Shown here piece by piece: positions 1 to 8,003 of a DNA stretch of 28,226 nt; the first letter of the stretch is position 1; every line of letters begins with the position of its first letter. Source of the DNA: Nanosynbacter sp. (GTDB lineage: Bacteria > Patescibacteriota > Saccharimonadia > Saccharimonadales > Saccharimonadaceae); contig JABZJV010000005.1 in assembly GCA_015257605.1 (NCBI GenBank), positions 1-28,226 on the forward strand. The letters run 5' to 3'. The translations under genes and the position numbers were made by a program. A model generated the notes under the pieces. It was not told where the DNA came from. It worked only from the letters and a program-made list of their open reading frames with translations, and made no database searches.

Positions 1-586
1 GGTTCAAGGTAAAAGCAGTAATTGTAAAGACTGCCACATTTGTCATGCAGTCGCTGGATAGCGACGCCGCCATATGAATCATTAGTGGAATAAGTCCAAT
101 TACTGTAAAAACCCACTTGCCGATGCGCACCCACTTGATAATGAGATAGACAGTAATTGAATAGAAAAGTACGTTAGCAAGACGCCCAAATAAGATAGTT
201 AGACCAGTAGATCCATTAAATAAACTTGCTATACCGATGCCGATTGTTTGCGGCAGGTGCATAATTGGTGGGTAGCCAGAGGCGCTGCTGCACTTATGAA
301 CATCTATTATGTTTCGATCTATAGGTTTAGAATAATCAGCGGAAAAGTTACCTTCGTAAACTGCTTCAGCTCTTTTGATAACATCTTTCGGCAATGTACA
401 GGGTGAGTTAGATTCTACGCGACCTTGAGAGATTCCATAGGCGCGCATATAGTGCATGTTCTCGTCGCTAACAGATAACTGGGGGACTAGTATTGCCGAT
501 AGTACTCCAAATAATAAAGACAAAGATATAAAAACATTTTCAGGCTTTTTAATAAAATATAAGAATAAAGACCAATATTTTTTCAT
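1..586 (-). CDS. DUF2142 membrane protein, copy 1 (3' part outside window)
   Basis: This reading frame is open from an ATG at 586 down to the window edge (195 complete codons), so the C-terminus is missing. The product starts with a short cationic stretch and a membrane segment, followed by the DUF2142 signature DE..HYMRAY at residues 41-50 and the CSSASGYPPIMHLPQTIG block, with more hydrophobic segments after it. It is a close paralogue of the next gene: 47 of the first 60 residues are identical by eye. DUF2142 proteins are multi-pass membrane proteins in surface polysaccharide loci and resemble GT-C glycosyltransferases that use polyprenyl-phosphate sugars. That role is inferred, not shown. 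An extended -10 lies just upstream, so the gene probably has its own promoter. Confidence 0.85.
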   Translation of the reverse strand, partial: MKKYWSLFLYFIKKPENVFISLSLLFGVLSAILVPQLSVSDENMHYMRAYGISQGRVESNSPCTLPKDVIKRAEAVYEGNFSADYSKPIDRNIIDVHKCSSASGYPPIMHLPQTIGIGIASLFNGSTGLTILFGRLANVLFYSITVYLIIKWVRIGKWVFTVIGLIPLMIHMAASLSSDCMTNVAVFTITAFTLN

Positions 587-596
587 AACTGTTTTT

Positions 597-605
597 ATTC
601 TAGCA
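597..605 (-). promoter_or_regulatory. Extended -10 promoter of DUF2142 copy 1
   Basis: On the minus strand TGCTAGAAT is an extended -10 (TGn plus TAGAAT, 5 of 6 to consensus). It sits 10 bases before the ATG at 586, so transcription would begin about 3 bases before the start codon. I see no convincing -35 or Shine-Dalgarno sequence. Confidence 0.45.
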
Positions 606-625
606 CATTGTCATGATTAGGATAG

Positions 626-2014
626 CTACTTAAATTTCCACACCGTCTCAAAAACATAAAACCCAAGCACTAAAGCTAGCCCAAAGAACATAATAAGATT
701 AAATACTTTTTCATTCTTAGTCCTTACATTAATATACTTCTGCAGCCATAACCCTACCGGCACCAACATAACTGCCGTTGCTGTAAAATATCTACCCTGA
801 ACACCATCTGCATAATACGCTCCCTCGCCAAACCTAAACGGCAATAAGGCCCACGCTGTATACATAGCATACGACACTGCGCAAACAAACAACCCAATTG
901 TCGCCAAATTATACACTGCCAATTTACCAGTCTGCTCTCCTAATAACTCCTGGTCTTTCTTGTTGTAATGAAGGAGAGAGAGGAAGAGGAGGGAAAATGA
1001 TGGTAGTAATATAAAAAGCGGCAGCCCATATTTAAAAGCAGAAAATGCGCCAATCACGCCCCTCAGGATATCGTCGGATACGGGCAGGTTTGGGTTTAGG
1101 TAAGTATTAAATAATATCTGGATAAATTTGAGCGGATTGCTATGAAGCGGATTATGCGGTGCGCCAGTGGTGAGTAAGGGTTGTGTGTATACATGAAGCC
1201 ACGCTATTAAACAAAGGCCTGCTAATATTGCTGCTGCTGAGAGAACCAACCATTTTTGCGAAATAAAAGATATTTTTGATTTTTTATCTGGAATGAAGAG
1301 GCGCTTTGGCAAGAAAATGACTGGTGATAATAAGAGTATTGTTACCGACTTTGAGAGAATTAACAAGCAGGCTACAGCAATAATAAGCAACTGCTGTTGT
1401 CGAGTTAATGGGCTTTTTTGGCTAAAGAGGTTTAATGTAGCAGCAATAGCGGTAAAAATTGCGATATTTGTCACACTATCTCCGGAAAGAGACGCTGCCA
1501 AATGTATCATTAGCGGAAATAGGCCGGTTGCTACGAATGTCCATTTGCCAACGCGTACCCATTTTATAATGAAGTAAAGAGTAAATGAGTAAAATATTAG
1601 ATTAGCTAATCTTCCGAACATGATGGTTACTCCGAGTGAACCATGTATGAGATTTGCCAAAATGATACCAATTGTCTGCGGTAGATGCATAATTGGAGGA
1701 TAGCCAGTTGCGCTGCTGCATTTCCCTGTCTCTGTATCGCTGCGATTTATAGTTTTCTTATAGTTAGTTACGAAATTATTTACATCTGCTTCTTTTGCTT
1801 TTAATACCACTTCTTTAGGTAAAGTACAGGCAACTCCTGATTCAATTTTTCCTTGGGACAATCCATAGGCCCGCATATAATGTACGCCTTCGTCATTGAC
1901 TGACAGCAGAGGTACGGTGGCTGCCGACAACACCCCAAAAAATAAAGACAAAGATATAAAGACGTTTTCAGGCTTTTTAATAAACGATAGAAAGCGAGAC
2001 CAATATTTTTTCAT
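626..2014 (-). CDS. DUF2142 membrane protein, copy 2
   Basis: The 462-residue product is a multi-pass membrane protein with about 10-12 hydrophobic segments. It has the DUF2142 hallmark NDE..H..RAY at residues 40-50 and the conserved CSSATGYPPIMHLPQ stretch near residue 98. Length and layout fit the family. DUF2142 members occur in glycan loci and look like GT-C enzymes acting on lipid-linked sugars outside the membrane. The acidic pair D41/E42 near the first membrane segment is where GT-C enzymes keep their catalytic acid, so activity is plausible but not proven. The copy at 1-586 lies downstream on the same strand with only 39 bases between, suggesting tandem duplication. The DPM1-like gene with DUF2304 further along could supply a polyprenyl-phosphate sugar donor. 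Confidence 0.87.
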   Translation of the reverse strand: MKKYWSRFLSFIKKPENVFISLSLFFGVLSAATVPLLSVNDEGVHYMRAYGLSQGKIESGVACTLPKEVVLKAKEADVNNFVTNYKKTINRSDTETGKCSSATGYPPIMHLPQTIGIILANLIHGSLGVTIMFGRLANLIFYSFTLYFIIKWVRVGKWTFVATGLFPLMIHLAASLSGDSVTNIAIFTAIAATLNLFSQKSPLTRQQQLLIIAVACLLILSKSVTILLLSPVIFLPKRLFIPDKKSKISFISQKWLVLSAAAILAGLCLIAWLHVYTQPLLTTGAPHNPLHSNPLKFIQILFNTYLNPNLPVSDDILRGVIGAFSAFKYGLPLFILLPSFSLLFLSLLHYNKKDQELLGEQTGKLAVYNLATIGLFVCAVSYAMYTAWALLPFRFGEGAYYADGVQGRYFTATAVMLVPVGLWLQKYINVRTKNEKVFNLIMFFGLALVLGFYVFETVWKFK

Positions 2015-2025
2015 ATACTAAGAAA

Positions 2026-2054
2026 ATTATAAAGTAGAGTAGTATATTGGGCAA
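2026..2054 (-). promoter_or_regulatory. Promoter of DUF2142 copy 2
   Basis: On the minus strand, -35 TTGCCC (2054-2049), a 17-base spacer and a perfect -10 TATAAT (2031-2026) precede the ATG at 2014 by 11 bases. The predicted leader is about 4-5 bases, too short for a ribosome binding site. It lies back to back with the promoter of the flippase operon. Confidence 0.55.
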
Positions 2055-2057
2055 ACT

Positions 2058-2066
2058 TGCTATACT
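2058..2066 (+). promoter_or_regulatory. Extended -10 promoter of flippase operon, leaderless
   Basis: TGC followed by TATACT is an extended -10. Exactly six bases separate it from the ATG at 2073, so the predicted transcription start falls on or next to the A of the start codon. No -35 and no Shine-Dalgarno are visible. Confidence 0.5.
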
Positions 2067-2072
2067 AATGAC

Positions 2073-3332
2073 ATGCAGTCGAAAAAAAAGGATTACATCT
2101 GGAACTCACTAGGCTCATTGCTACAGAGTGCGATCTCTCCAGTATTGCTAATTGTTATCACTCGACTAAACGGCATTGACGATTCTGGACTGTTTTCATT
2201 TGCAATATCACTTTCAGTGGTGTTTTGGGCGGTTTCTTTATGGGGTGGTCGGACCTATCAGGCATCTGATGTCAAGCGGGAGTTTTGCAGCGGCGGTTAT
2301 GTCGCTGTGCGTTTCGTTGCATCGCTTATTGTGGCAGTTTCTGCAGTGGTGTTTTGTGTATTGAATGGATATAACGCTACGAAAACAGGCTTGATTATGA
2401 TTTTGGTAGCCTTTAAAATTTTAGAATCAATTGCCGATTCGTTGTATGGTGTTTTGCAAATCCATCGTAAATTGTATATCGCTGGCATCTCGCTAACCAT
2501 GAAAGCGATTCTTGGTTTTGGAGTATTTATAGTGGTTGATATTGTAACTAAAAATGTCATGTATGGCACATTGGCGATATTGCTAGTCAATGCGCTCATT
2601 ATCCTTCTGTACGATGTGTTATGGGTACGACGTGTTGAGGTTATTACTATGAATAAAAAGTTCATCAAAGAATACGCCAGTCAGGCTGTCGTAATCATGA
2701 AACGTACTTCAGCGGTATTTGTTGTGGTGTTTCTGACGATGTTTTCACTCAATATCCCGCGGTATTTTTTGGACAAGTCCCATCCTGATCAAATTGGTTA
2801 TTTTGGCATTATGGCAATGCCAATTACGCTCCTTGGACTCTTCATATCGTTTATCATTCAGCCGAATGTCGTCAATTTGTCTGAACTATTAGCAAAAGGA
2901 AAATTGAAGAAGTTCGCGCGAATTGTTGGTAAGATTAATCAAATAACTTTTGGGATGGGCGTACTTTCAGTCGTCCTGAGCTATTTGATTGGTGTTTGGA
3001 TGCTTAACGTTATTTTTGGCATCAATATCAATAATTTCCGCCTTGATTTGACAATTATGGTTATTGGCGCGGCGGCGAACGCTTTTGTATCAATTTATGT
3101 TAATTTGCTGATAATTATGCGTCGATTTAAGGGACAATTTTACACATTGCTACTCACAGATATTTTGGCGGTAGCGGTGTCTATGTGTCTAATTGAGCGG
3201 TTGGCAATGTTAGGTAGTGTGCTGGTTTTTATGATGATCAGTTTTTTGCAAGTAGCGCTTCTGTTGGTCATCTACAAGCGGTCGCTAAAAGATGCTATAA
3301 TAATTGACAAAGTAAAGGGGAGTTATGAGTAA
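2073..3332 (+). CDS. Polysaccharide flippase (Wzx/MOP superfamily)
   Basis: This 419-residue, very hydrophobic protein has roughly 12 predicted membrane segments and an N-terminus (KDYIWNSLGSLLQSAISP) typical of polysaccharide flippases of the MOP exporter superfamily. Such proteins move undecaprenyl-diphosphate-linked oligosaccharides from the inner to the outer face of the cytoplasmic membrane. It heads a plus-strand operon. Its stop overlaps the start of the RmlD-like gene by 8 bases, and a GT8-like gene follows. The Wzy/WaaL-like protein at 16468 and the initiating transferase at 14993 would complete a Wzx/Wzy-type pathway. A peptidoglycan lipid II flippase (MurJ) is less likely because of the shorter length and the glycan context. 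Confidence 0.82.
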   Translation: MQSKKKDYIWNSLGSLLQSAISPVLLIVITRLNGIDDSGLFSFAISLSVVFWAVSLWGGRTYQASDVKREFCSGGYVAVRFVASLIVAVSAVVFCVLNGYNATKTGLIMILVAFKILESIADSLYGVLQIHRKLYIAGISLTMKAILGFGVFIVVDIVTKNVMYGTLAILLVNALIILLYDVLWVRRVEVITMNKKFIKEYASQAVVIMKRTSAVFVVVFLTMFSLNIPRYFLDKSHPDQIGYFGIMAMPITLLGLFISFIIQPNVVNLSELLAKGKLKKFARIVGKINQITFGMGVLSVVLSYLIGVWMLNVIFGININNFRLDLTIMVIGAAANAFVSIYVNLLIIMRRFKGQFYTLLLTDILAVAVSMCLIERLAMLGSVLVFMMISFLQVALLLVIYKRSLKDAIIIDKVKGSYE

Positions 3333-4182
3333 GAAGTATGTAATTCTGGGGGCAAACGGACAATTGGGCAAGGCGCTGCGTGCCATGTTTCCAGATGCCA
3401 AGTCACTGCCGCGGGAAGAGCTGGATATAGCTGATGAAGCGCAAATAAACGCGTTTGATTGGTCAAAATACGATGTTATCTTAAATGCGGCAGCCTTAGT
3501 TAATGCTGATGGTTCTGAAACTCCGGAATTGCGCGCCAAGACGTGGCTAGCTAATGCCTATGGTCCGCGCAACCTAGCTAAGATTGCCATTGAGCAGAAC
3601 AAGACACTTGTTCACTATTCGTCAGATTATGTATGGGATGGCCGAGAGAAAAATCATAAAGACGATGAAGTAGTTGCGCCTCTGTTGGTTTATGGAGAAA
3701 GTAAGGCTGCTGGTGATCTAGCGGTTAGCTTGGTACCAAAACACTATATCATGCGAGTATCTTGGGTCGTTGGCGATGGTCACAATATGCCAAAAACTAT
3801 GAAAAACTTGGCGGATATGCGCATCAATCCAAAAGTCGTCAATGATCAGTTTGGCCGGCTGACGTTTGCGTCAGAGATTGCTCGAGCTACTAAATACTTC
3901 TTAGATAATAAAGTCGCATATGGACTATATAACGTAACCAACGAAGGTCCAGTGAAATCGTGGTACGAAATTGCCGCTGACGTGTTTGAATATGCCGGAT
4001 ATGATCGCAATCGCGTACAGCCAATCTCTACTGAGGAATACGCTGCCAGTAAGCCAGGCTTTGCGCCGCGGCCGCTCAATAGCGATATGGATTTGTCGAA
4101 GTTACGCCAAACGGGTTTTGTGCCAAGCGATTACACCGAAATGCTGAAAGAATATGTTAAGCAATTGTCAACGAACAAGTAG
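3325..4182 (+). CDS. RmlD-like NAD(P)-dependent sugar reductase, divergent paralogue
   Basis: The 285-residue protein belongs to the RmlD subgroup of extended short-chain dehydrogenases. It has a Rossmann GANGQLG motif (residues 9-15), an SSDYVWDG block near 99-106 and the catalytic pair Y123/K127 in YGESK. RmlD reduces dTDP-4-keto-L-rhamnose to dTDP-L-rhamnose. A second, more canonical RmlD lies at 9314-10156 in the rml cluster. This copy differs at the substrate-side loop: canonical AAWTDVDGAE is AALVNADGSE here, losing the Thr/Asp positions. It may act on a different 4-keto sugar, or be redundant. The start at 3325 is supported by GGGGAG upstream and by an 8-base overlap with the flippase gene. 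Confidence 0.8.
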   Translation: MSKKYVILGANGQLGKALRAMFPDAKSLPREELDIADEAQINAFDWSKYDVILNAAALVNADGSETPELRAKTWLANAYGPRNLAKIAIEQNKTLVHYSSDYVWDGREKNHKDDEVVAPLLVYGESKAAGDLAVSLVPKHYIMRVSWVVGDGHNMPKTMKNLADMRINPKVVNDQFGRLTFASEIARATKYFLDNKVAYGLYNVTNEGPVKSWYEIAADVFEYAGYDRNRVQPISTEEYAASKPGFAPRPLNSDMDLSKLRQTGFVPSDYTEMLKEYVKQLSTNK

Positions 4183-4190
4183 GATTTATT

Positions 4191-5174
4191 ATGAACAAAG
4201 GAATTTTAAACGTTTTATATCAGAGTGACGATAACTATGCCGTAGTCAGTGCAATTTCCATTGTGTCGCTTTTAGAAAATAATAAGCACTTAAAACAGAT
4301 CAATATTTTTTACCTCGGATACCAGCTCAAGAAAGATAGCGTTAACAAATTCAACAAAATGATTGGAAACTATAAGAATGCCACAATTACTTTCGTTGAC
4401 GTGTCAAGTTATCCTGACGAATTGAAAGAGATTGGCGTTAAGGCTTGGAAGGGATTATATATCACATGGTATAAGATGCTGGCGTTTGCTAAGCTTGATA
4501 TCAAAACGGACCGAATTTTGTACATTAACCCGCACACGGTGATTAGCGGTGCGCTTGATGGTCTTTTGGAGCTTGATTTCGAGGGTAATGTGATGGCGCT
4601 GTCATATGACGCTACCATGGTGAACGCGCACAAGGATGCTATTGGTTTGAAACCAACCGACGGTTACTTTAATTGTGGAGTTATGCTTATCAATCACAAA
4701 AAATGGATGAAAGATAAGATTGATGCTAAGATGCGCGAGCATTTGCGGCACAATCACTACGAGGTGGCTGACCAAGATTTGTGTAACGTGTTTTTCAAAG
4801 GCAAGATCAAGAAGATTGGTGTGGAATATAATTTCTCGACCGTTTTCTATGGCTATAATATTAAAAAATACATTAAAGCTAATGGTTTCTTGCCCGAGAG
4901 CTTTTACAGTTACGATGAAATCATGGAGAGTTACTACGCGCCGAAGATTATTCATTCGCAGTTTGGTGTGAACGGTAGGCCGTGGCAGCAGGGTAACGAT
5001 AATCCAGTTGGTTTTTTGTGGCGTAAATATTTGAAACTAACGCCCTGGAAAAACGCTAAAATGCCAGTAGCCAAGAAGGACATAAACTGGCGACTGTATG
5101 ACCTATTGCCGCAATCGATAATCGTCAATCTGTATGCCTGGGCGGTTAATCGTAAGTTTGCAAAGACAAAATAG
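4191..5174 (+). CDS. GT8-family glycosyltransferase lacking the DxD motif
   Basis: The 327-residue protein matches GT8 (LgtC/GatL-like) along its length: N-terminal NVLYQSDDNY, the central YFNCGVMLIN block, DQDLCNVFFKGKI, and a C-terminal IIHSQFG...RPW region. GT8 enzymes normally bind Mn2+ and the nucleotide sugar through DxD after a Y-L strand. Here that strand reads YINPHTVI, so the two aspartates are N113 and H115 (bases 4527-4535). The rest of the fold looks intact with no stop or frameshift, so this is not a simple pseudogene. It may be catalytically dead, metal-independent, or use His/Asn as ligands. It follows the RmlD-like gene by 8 bases, with AGGA overlapping that gene's stop as a possible ribosome site. 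Confidence 0.8.
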   Translation: MNKGILNVLYQSDDNYAVVSAISIVSLLENNKHLKQINIFYLGYQLKKDSVNKFNKMIGNYKNATITFVDVSSYPDELKEIGVKAWKGLYITWYKMLAFAKLDIKTDRILYINPHTVISGALDGLLELDFEGNVMALSYDATMVNAHKDAIGLKPTDGYFNCGVMLINHKKWMKDKIDAKMREHLRHNHYEVADQDLCNVFFKGKIKKIGVEYNFSTVFYGYNIKKYIKANGFLPESFYSYDEIMESYYAPKIIHSQFGVNGRPWQQGNDNPVGFLWRKYLKLTPWKNAKMPVAKKDINWRLYDLLPQSIIVNLYAWAVNRKFAKTK

Positions 5175-5201
5175 TAAATAAATTAAGTGATGGGACAAGC
5201 A

Positions 5202-6017
5202 CTAAAGCCGCGACAAGAAACTATGAATGCGTGATGTCACGCGAAGTTTTGCTGCTCGTGCGGCTTTTTTCCAGCCAATCTCATTAAACCTATCGGAAAA
5301 ATTATCGTAGACTTCTTTCTCTTCCTTGAATCGGATACCATTTTTACCTTTTTCCTTACTGGATAACGACTCGGCAAAACGGCGGTATTGAAAAGTTTCT
5401 GTTGTGTCAAAATAAAGCGAAGCGCCATCAATAATCATGGTTAATTCGACGATGACGTCTTCAAGGATTTTATACTTTGTATCAAATGAATATCGTTTGA
5501 GGGTATCGGTTTTCCAAGTGATGGATGGAAAATAAAGCCAATTACCGCAGCAAAGCGACGCAGCAAGTTTTTCGCCAGACAGTATACTAGATTTTTTAGG
5601 CTGCAGTATTCTTTTCACTTTATCGACAAGCGGTAGATATACGTTACTTTTGTCGTCGATTATCTGTACGCGAGGCTGATAAAAATCTGCTTCACCAACG
5701 TTTTTTAGCACAGTATCAACGTAGCTAGGTAATAGTTTATCGTCGCAGCCGACGATCATACAATACGGTGCGCTTGCTTGTTGAATAGCGTAATTAAAGT
5801 TGGCGGTGATACCAATATTTTTACGGTGTCTGATATACGTGATACGTTTATCGTTTAATTTTTTGTAATGATTGTAGGCAGTTTTATCTGGATAATGATC
5901 GTCAAGAATAGTCAAATGCCAGGCTTTGCTGGTTTGTGCTAGCACTGAATCGACGGTTTGCTTCAATAGTGAAAACTCACCCCAGTACGGTACGATAATA
6001 TCAATACTATTTTTCAT
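5202..6017 (-). CDS. GT2-family glycosyltransferase
   Basis: The 271-residue product has a GT-A fold: IDIIVPYWGE at residues 5-14, TILDDHYPDKT near 36-46 and the metal/nucleotide-binding GCDDKLLP at 90-97. It is likely a cytosolic transferase adding a sugar to a lipid-linked glycan; the sugar is unknown. An upstream in-frame ATG at 6143 exists, but the extra residues are a shadow of the DUF2304 gene. Homology starts at the ATG at 6017, which overlaps the DUF2304 stop by 11 bases and suggests translational coupling. It is the last gene of the rmlA operon and ends 27 bases from the convergent GT8 gene, with no clear terminator between. Confidence 0.82.
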   Translation of the reverse strand: MKNSIDIIVPYWGEFSLLKQTVDSVLAQTSKAWHLTILDDHYPDKTAYNHYKKLNDKRITYIRHRKNIGITANFNYAIQQASAPYCMIVGCDDKLLPSYVDTVLKNVGEADFYQPRVQIIDDKSNVYLPLVDKVKRILQPKKSSILSGEKLAASLCCGNWLYFPSITWKTDTLKRYSFDTKYKILEDVIVELTMIIDGASLYFDTTETFQYRRFAESLSSKEKGKNGIRFKEEKEVYDNFSDRFNEIGWKKAARAAKLRVTSRIHSFLSRL

Positions 6018-6360
6018 TCGATAGCCTGATTGATAATTCTTGATGCAGATCGCGCAGTCTTCGCTCGTTTTGGTCGATACGCTGGCGCTGGTTGTTGGCG
6101 ATGTAGAATAGCAAAATAATCGCCGTAGTTTGCAAAATATCAAATAGGCTTAATTCTGACGAATCCAGCGGTGGATGTCCAATCGAAATATTATACAGAG
6201 GAAATGACCCAATCAGTACAACCATGATAACCATCCAGATAATTAATTGATGGCGAAAGCGCGTTACACTAACTTTGCGCAGTTTGTACTGAGTGATGAT
6301 ATTGATCAATGCTGCTAAAATAATCGGCACATTGAGTAGTACGAGGATAAGATATCTCAT
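6007..6360 (-). CDS. DUF2304 small membrane protein
   Basis: The 117-residue protein has three hydrophobic segments (about residues 3-22, 38-56 and 72-92) and a charged C-terminal tail rich in Gln, Arg and Glu that may form a coiled coil. This fits DUF2304, a family usually encoded next to DPM1-like GT2 enzymes. It starts with an ATGA overlap on the stop of that upstream GT2 (6357-6360), so the two are probably made in equal amounts. The upstream GT2 has no membrane segment of its own, so DUF2304 may be its membrane anchor or a partner. The exact role is not established. Confidence 0.78.
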   Translation of the reverse strand: MRYLILVLLNVPIILAALINIITQYKLRKVSVTRFRHQLIIWMVIMVVLIGSFPLYNISIGHPPLDSSELSLFDILQTTAIILLFYIANNQRQRIDQNERRLRDLHQELSIRLSNEK

Positions 6361-7061
6361 TCGAATAACTCCGTTAAGCGTTGCTTAAATAGTCGTTTGA
6401 CGATATTGATGGCATTCCAGTTGTTTTGGCCTTTGGCGCGGGAATAGTCGGTGTAAATTGCTTTGATTGGGTATTCGGAAATGATCATACCCGCTTGTTT
6501 GGCGCGCCAAATCATCTCTGAGCAAAATTCGTAGCCAGTCGATTTCCAGTCGAGGTTATCAATTGCCCTTCGCGAGTAAACCCGTAGACCAGACTGTGAA
6601 TCGGTGACATTAATACCGAACAGGGCATAAGTGATGAAACTTAGCCCCTTGTTCCCTAAGACCTTAGTCCTAGACATGCCTTCGCTATTGATGAGTCGGC
6701 TACCGATGAGTAAATCAGTATCAGAGCTGTCGCTCTGCCGAATGCCCGCCAAGACATCTTCTGGATCGTGCTGGCCATCAGCATCCATGGTAGCGGCAAT
6801 ATCATAGCCGTGTTGCCGCGCGTAGGCAAGCCCAGTTAGCGTTGCGCCGCCGGCTCCAGAATTCAAAATATGATCAATGACAATTGCGCCGCCTTTTCGA
6901 GCTTGTTCAAGCGTATTGTCTTTTGATCCGTCGTTGACGAGCACTATGTCAATTGAGTAATCTTTTTTGGCTTTTGAGAAAACTTTTTTGGCTATTTTAA
7001 TAACATCTTTGATGACGCTAGATTCGTTGTAGGCAGGTATGATGACACAAACTTTTTTCAT
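6357..7061 (-). CDS. DPM1-like polyprenyl-phosphate glycosyltransferase (GT2)
   Basis: The 234-residue protein resembles dolichol-phosphate mannosyltransferase: CVIIPAYNES at residues 5-14, VNDGSKDNT at 42-50, DADGQHDP at 93-100 (catalytic/metal DAD) and the SQSGLRVYSRRA acceptor-loop block. Such enzymes move a sugar from a nucleotide donor to polyprenyl phosphate on the cytosolic face, giving a donor for GT-C enzymes outside. It has no C-terminal membrane segments, unlike GtrB/ArnC types, so the overlapping DUF2304 gene is the probable membrane partner. The start is 6 bases after the rmlA stop with no clear Shine-Dalgarno, consistent with coupled translation. Confidence 0.87.
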   Translation of the reverse strand: MKKVCVIIPAYNESSVIKDVIKIAKKVFSKAKKDYSIDIVLVNDGSKDNTLEQARKGGAIVIDHILNSGAGGATLTGLAYARQHGYDIAATMDADGQHDPEDVLAGIRQSDSSDTDLLIGSRLINSEGMSRTKVLGNKGLSFITYALFGINVTDSQSGLRVYSRRAIDNLDWKSTGYEFCSEMIWRAKQAGMIISEYPIKAIYTDYSRAKGQNNWNAINIVKRLFKQRLTELFE

Positions 7062-7067
7062 CGGTAA

Positions 7068-7922
7068 TTACAATACGTTCAAGTATTCTCCGTAGCCTGA
7101 TTTTTTAAGCGTGGCAGCAATCTCGTCAAGTTGCTGGCGGTTGATCCAGTCGTTTTGAAAAGCAGTTTTTTCTGGACTGCCGACAATTTGGCCGGTACGC
7201 GTTTGGACGACACGAACAAAATCTTCGGCATCAGTTAGGCTGCTGATAGTGCCAGTATCTAGCCAAACATCGCCGTTGTCCAGCGTCTGAACTTTGAGTT
7301 TTCCACGGCGTAAATATTCGGCATTAATTGAGGTAATTTCTAGCTCGCCTCGTGCGCTTGGCTGAACCTTTTTAGCGATCTCAATAACATCATTATCATA
7401 AAAATATATGCCGACAACTGCGAAATTAGATTTTGGCTGAACGGGTTTTTCTTCAATTGAGACTGCTTGGTTTTGATCGTCGAATTCGACAACGCCGTAA
7501 CGCTCTGGGTCAGATACTTTATAAGCGAAAACAATGCCGCCATCTGGGTCGGTACAAGCGCGTAGCGAATCATCAAGAGCTGCACCATAAAAAATATTAT
7601 CACCGAGCACTAACGCTACTTTGTCGCTACCAATAAATTCTTCGCCAATGATAAAGGCCTGGGCTAGGCCTTCTGGTTTGGGCTGAACGGCATATTCTAG
7701 ATTGATACCCCACTGTGAACCGTCGCCAAGGAGTCGTTGAAACCCAGCCTGGTCGTCTGGCGTGGTAATTATCAAAATGTCGCGAATTCCCGCCTGCATC
7801 AGCGTGGTAAGCGGATAATAAATCATCGGCTTATCATAAATTGGCATTAGCTGCTTGCTAATAGCCTTGGTAATCGGCCACAATCGCGTACCTGATCCAC
7901 CCGCTAGAATTATTCCTTTCAT
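7068..7922 (-). CDS. rmlA: Glucose-1-phosphate thymidylyltransferase RmlA
   Basis: The 284-residue enzyme makes dTDP-glucose from glucose-1-phosphate and dTTP, the first step of dTDP-rhamnose synthesis. The nucleotide-binding GGSGTRLWPIT follows the start directly, with KQLMPIYDKPMIYYP, LGDNIFYG, IEEKP and WLDTGT further on, all as in RmlA. An in-frame ATG at 7955 would add 11 residues, but it lies upstream of the predicted transcription start near 7939. AGGAGG at 7926-7931 sits 3 bases before the ATG at 7922, which is close but clear. It heads the minus-strand operon rmlA, DPM1-like GT2, DUF2304, GT2, and is separated from rmlBCD by the divergent 434-residue gene. Confidence 0.95.
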   Translation of the reverse strand: MKGIILAGGSGTRLWPITKAISKQLMPIYDKPMIYYPLTTLMQAGIRDILIITTPDDQAGFQRLLGDGSQWGINLEYAVQPKPEGLAQAFIIGEEFIGSDKVALVLGDNIFYGAALDDSLRACTDPDGGIVFAYKVSDPERYGVVEFDDQNQAVSIEEKPVQPKSNFAVVGIYFYDNDVIEIAKKVQPSARGELEITSINAEYLRRGKLKVQTLDNGDVWLDTGTISSLTDAEDFVRVVQTRTGQIVGSPEKTAFQNDWINRQQLDEIAATLKKSGYGEYLNVL

Positions 7923-7945
7923 AAACCTCCTGCTTTTATGATATA

Positions 7946-7975
7946 AGTATAGCAAACAGATTAGCTAATTGACAA
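7946..7975 (-). promoter_or_regulatory. Promoter of the rmlA operon
   Basis: On the minus strand, -35 TTGTCA (7975-7970), an 18-base spacer and -10 TATACT (7951-7946) predict a start near 7939. This gives a leader of about 17 bases carrying AGGAGG. The -35 overlaps the -35 of the divergent gene almost completely. Confidence 0.6.
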
Positions 7976-7997
7976 AAGTACAAAAGTAAGTTAAAAT
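7969..7997 (+). promoter_or_regulatory. Promoter of the 434-residue gene, leaderless
   Basis: A perfect -35 TTGACA (7969-7974), a 17-base spacer and -10 TAAAAT (7992-7997, 5 of 6) place the transcription start at about 8004, the A of the first ATG. AGG before that ATG is too close to act as a ribosome site for it; a second ATG at 8013 would have AGGATGG upstream. Confidence 0.62.
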
Positions 7998-8003
7998 AAA
8001 AGG

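Noticed and set aside
6001..6360. Frameshift between the GT2 gene and the DUF2304 gene
   Set aside because: Both frames are independently recognisable; the short overlaps are normal translational coupling.
7923..7955. Upstream in-frame ATG for rmlA
   Set aside because: The predicted transcription start near 7939 lies downstream of it, and family homology starts at the ATG at 7922.
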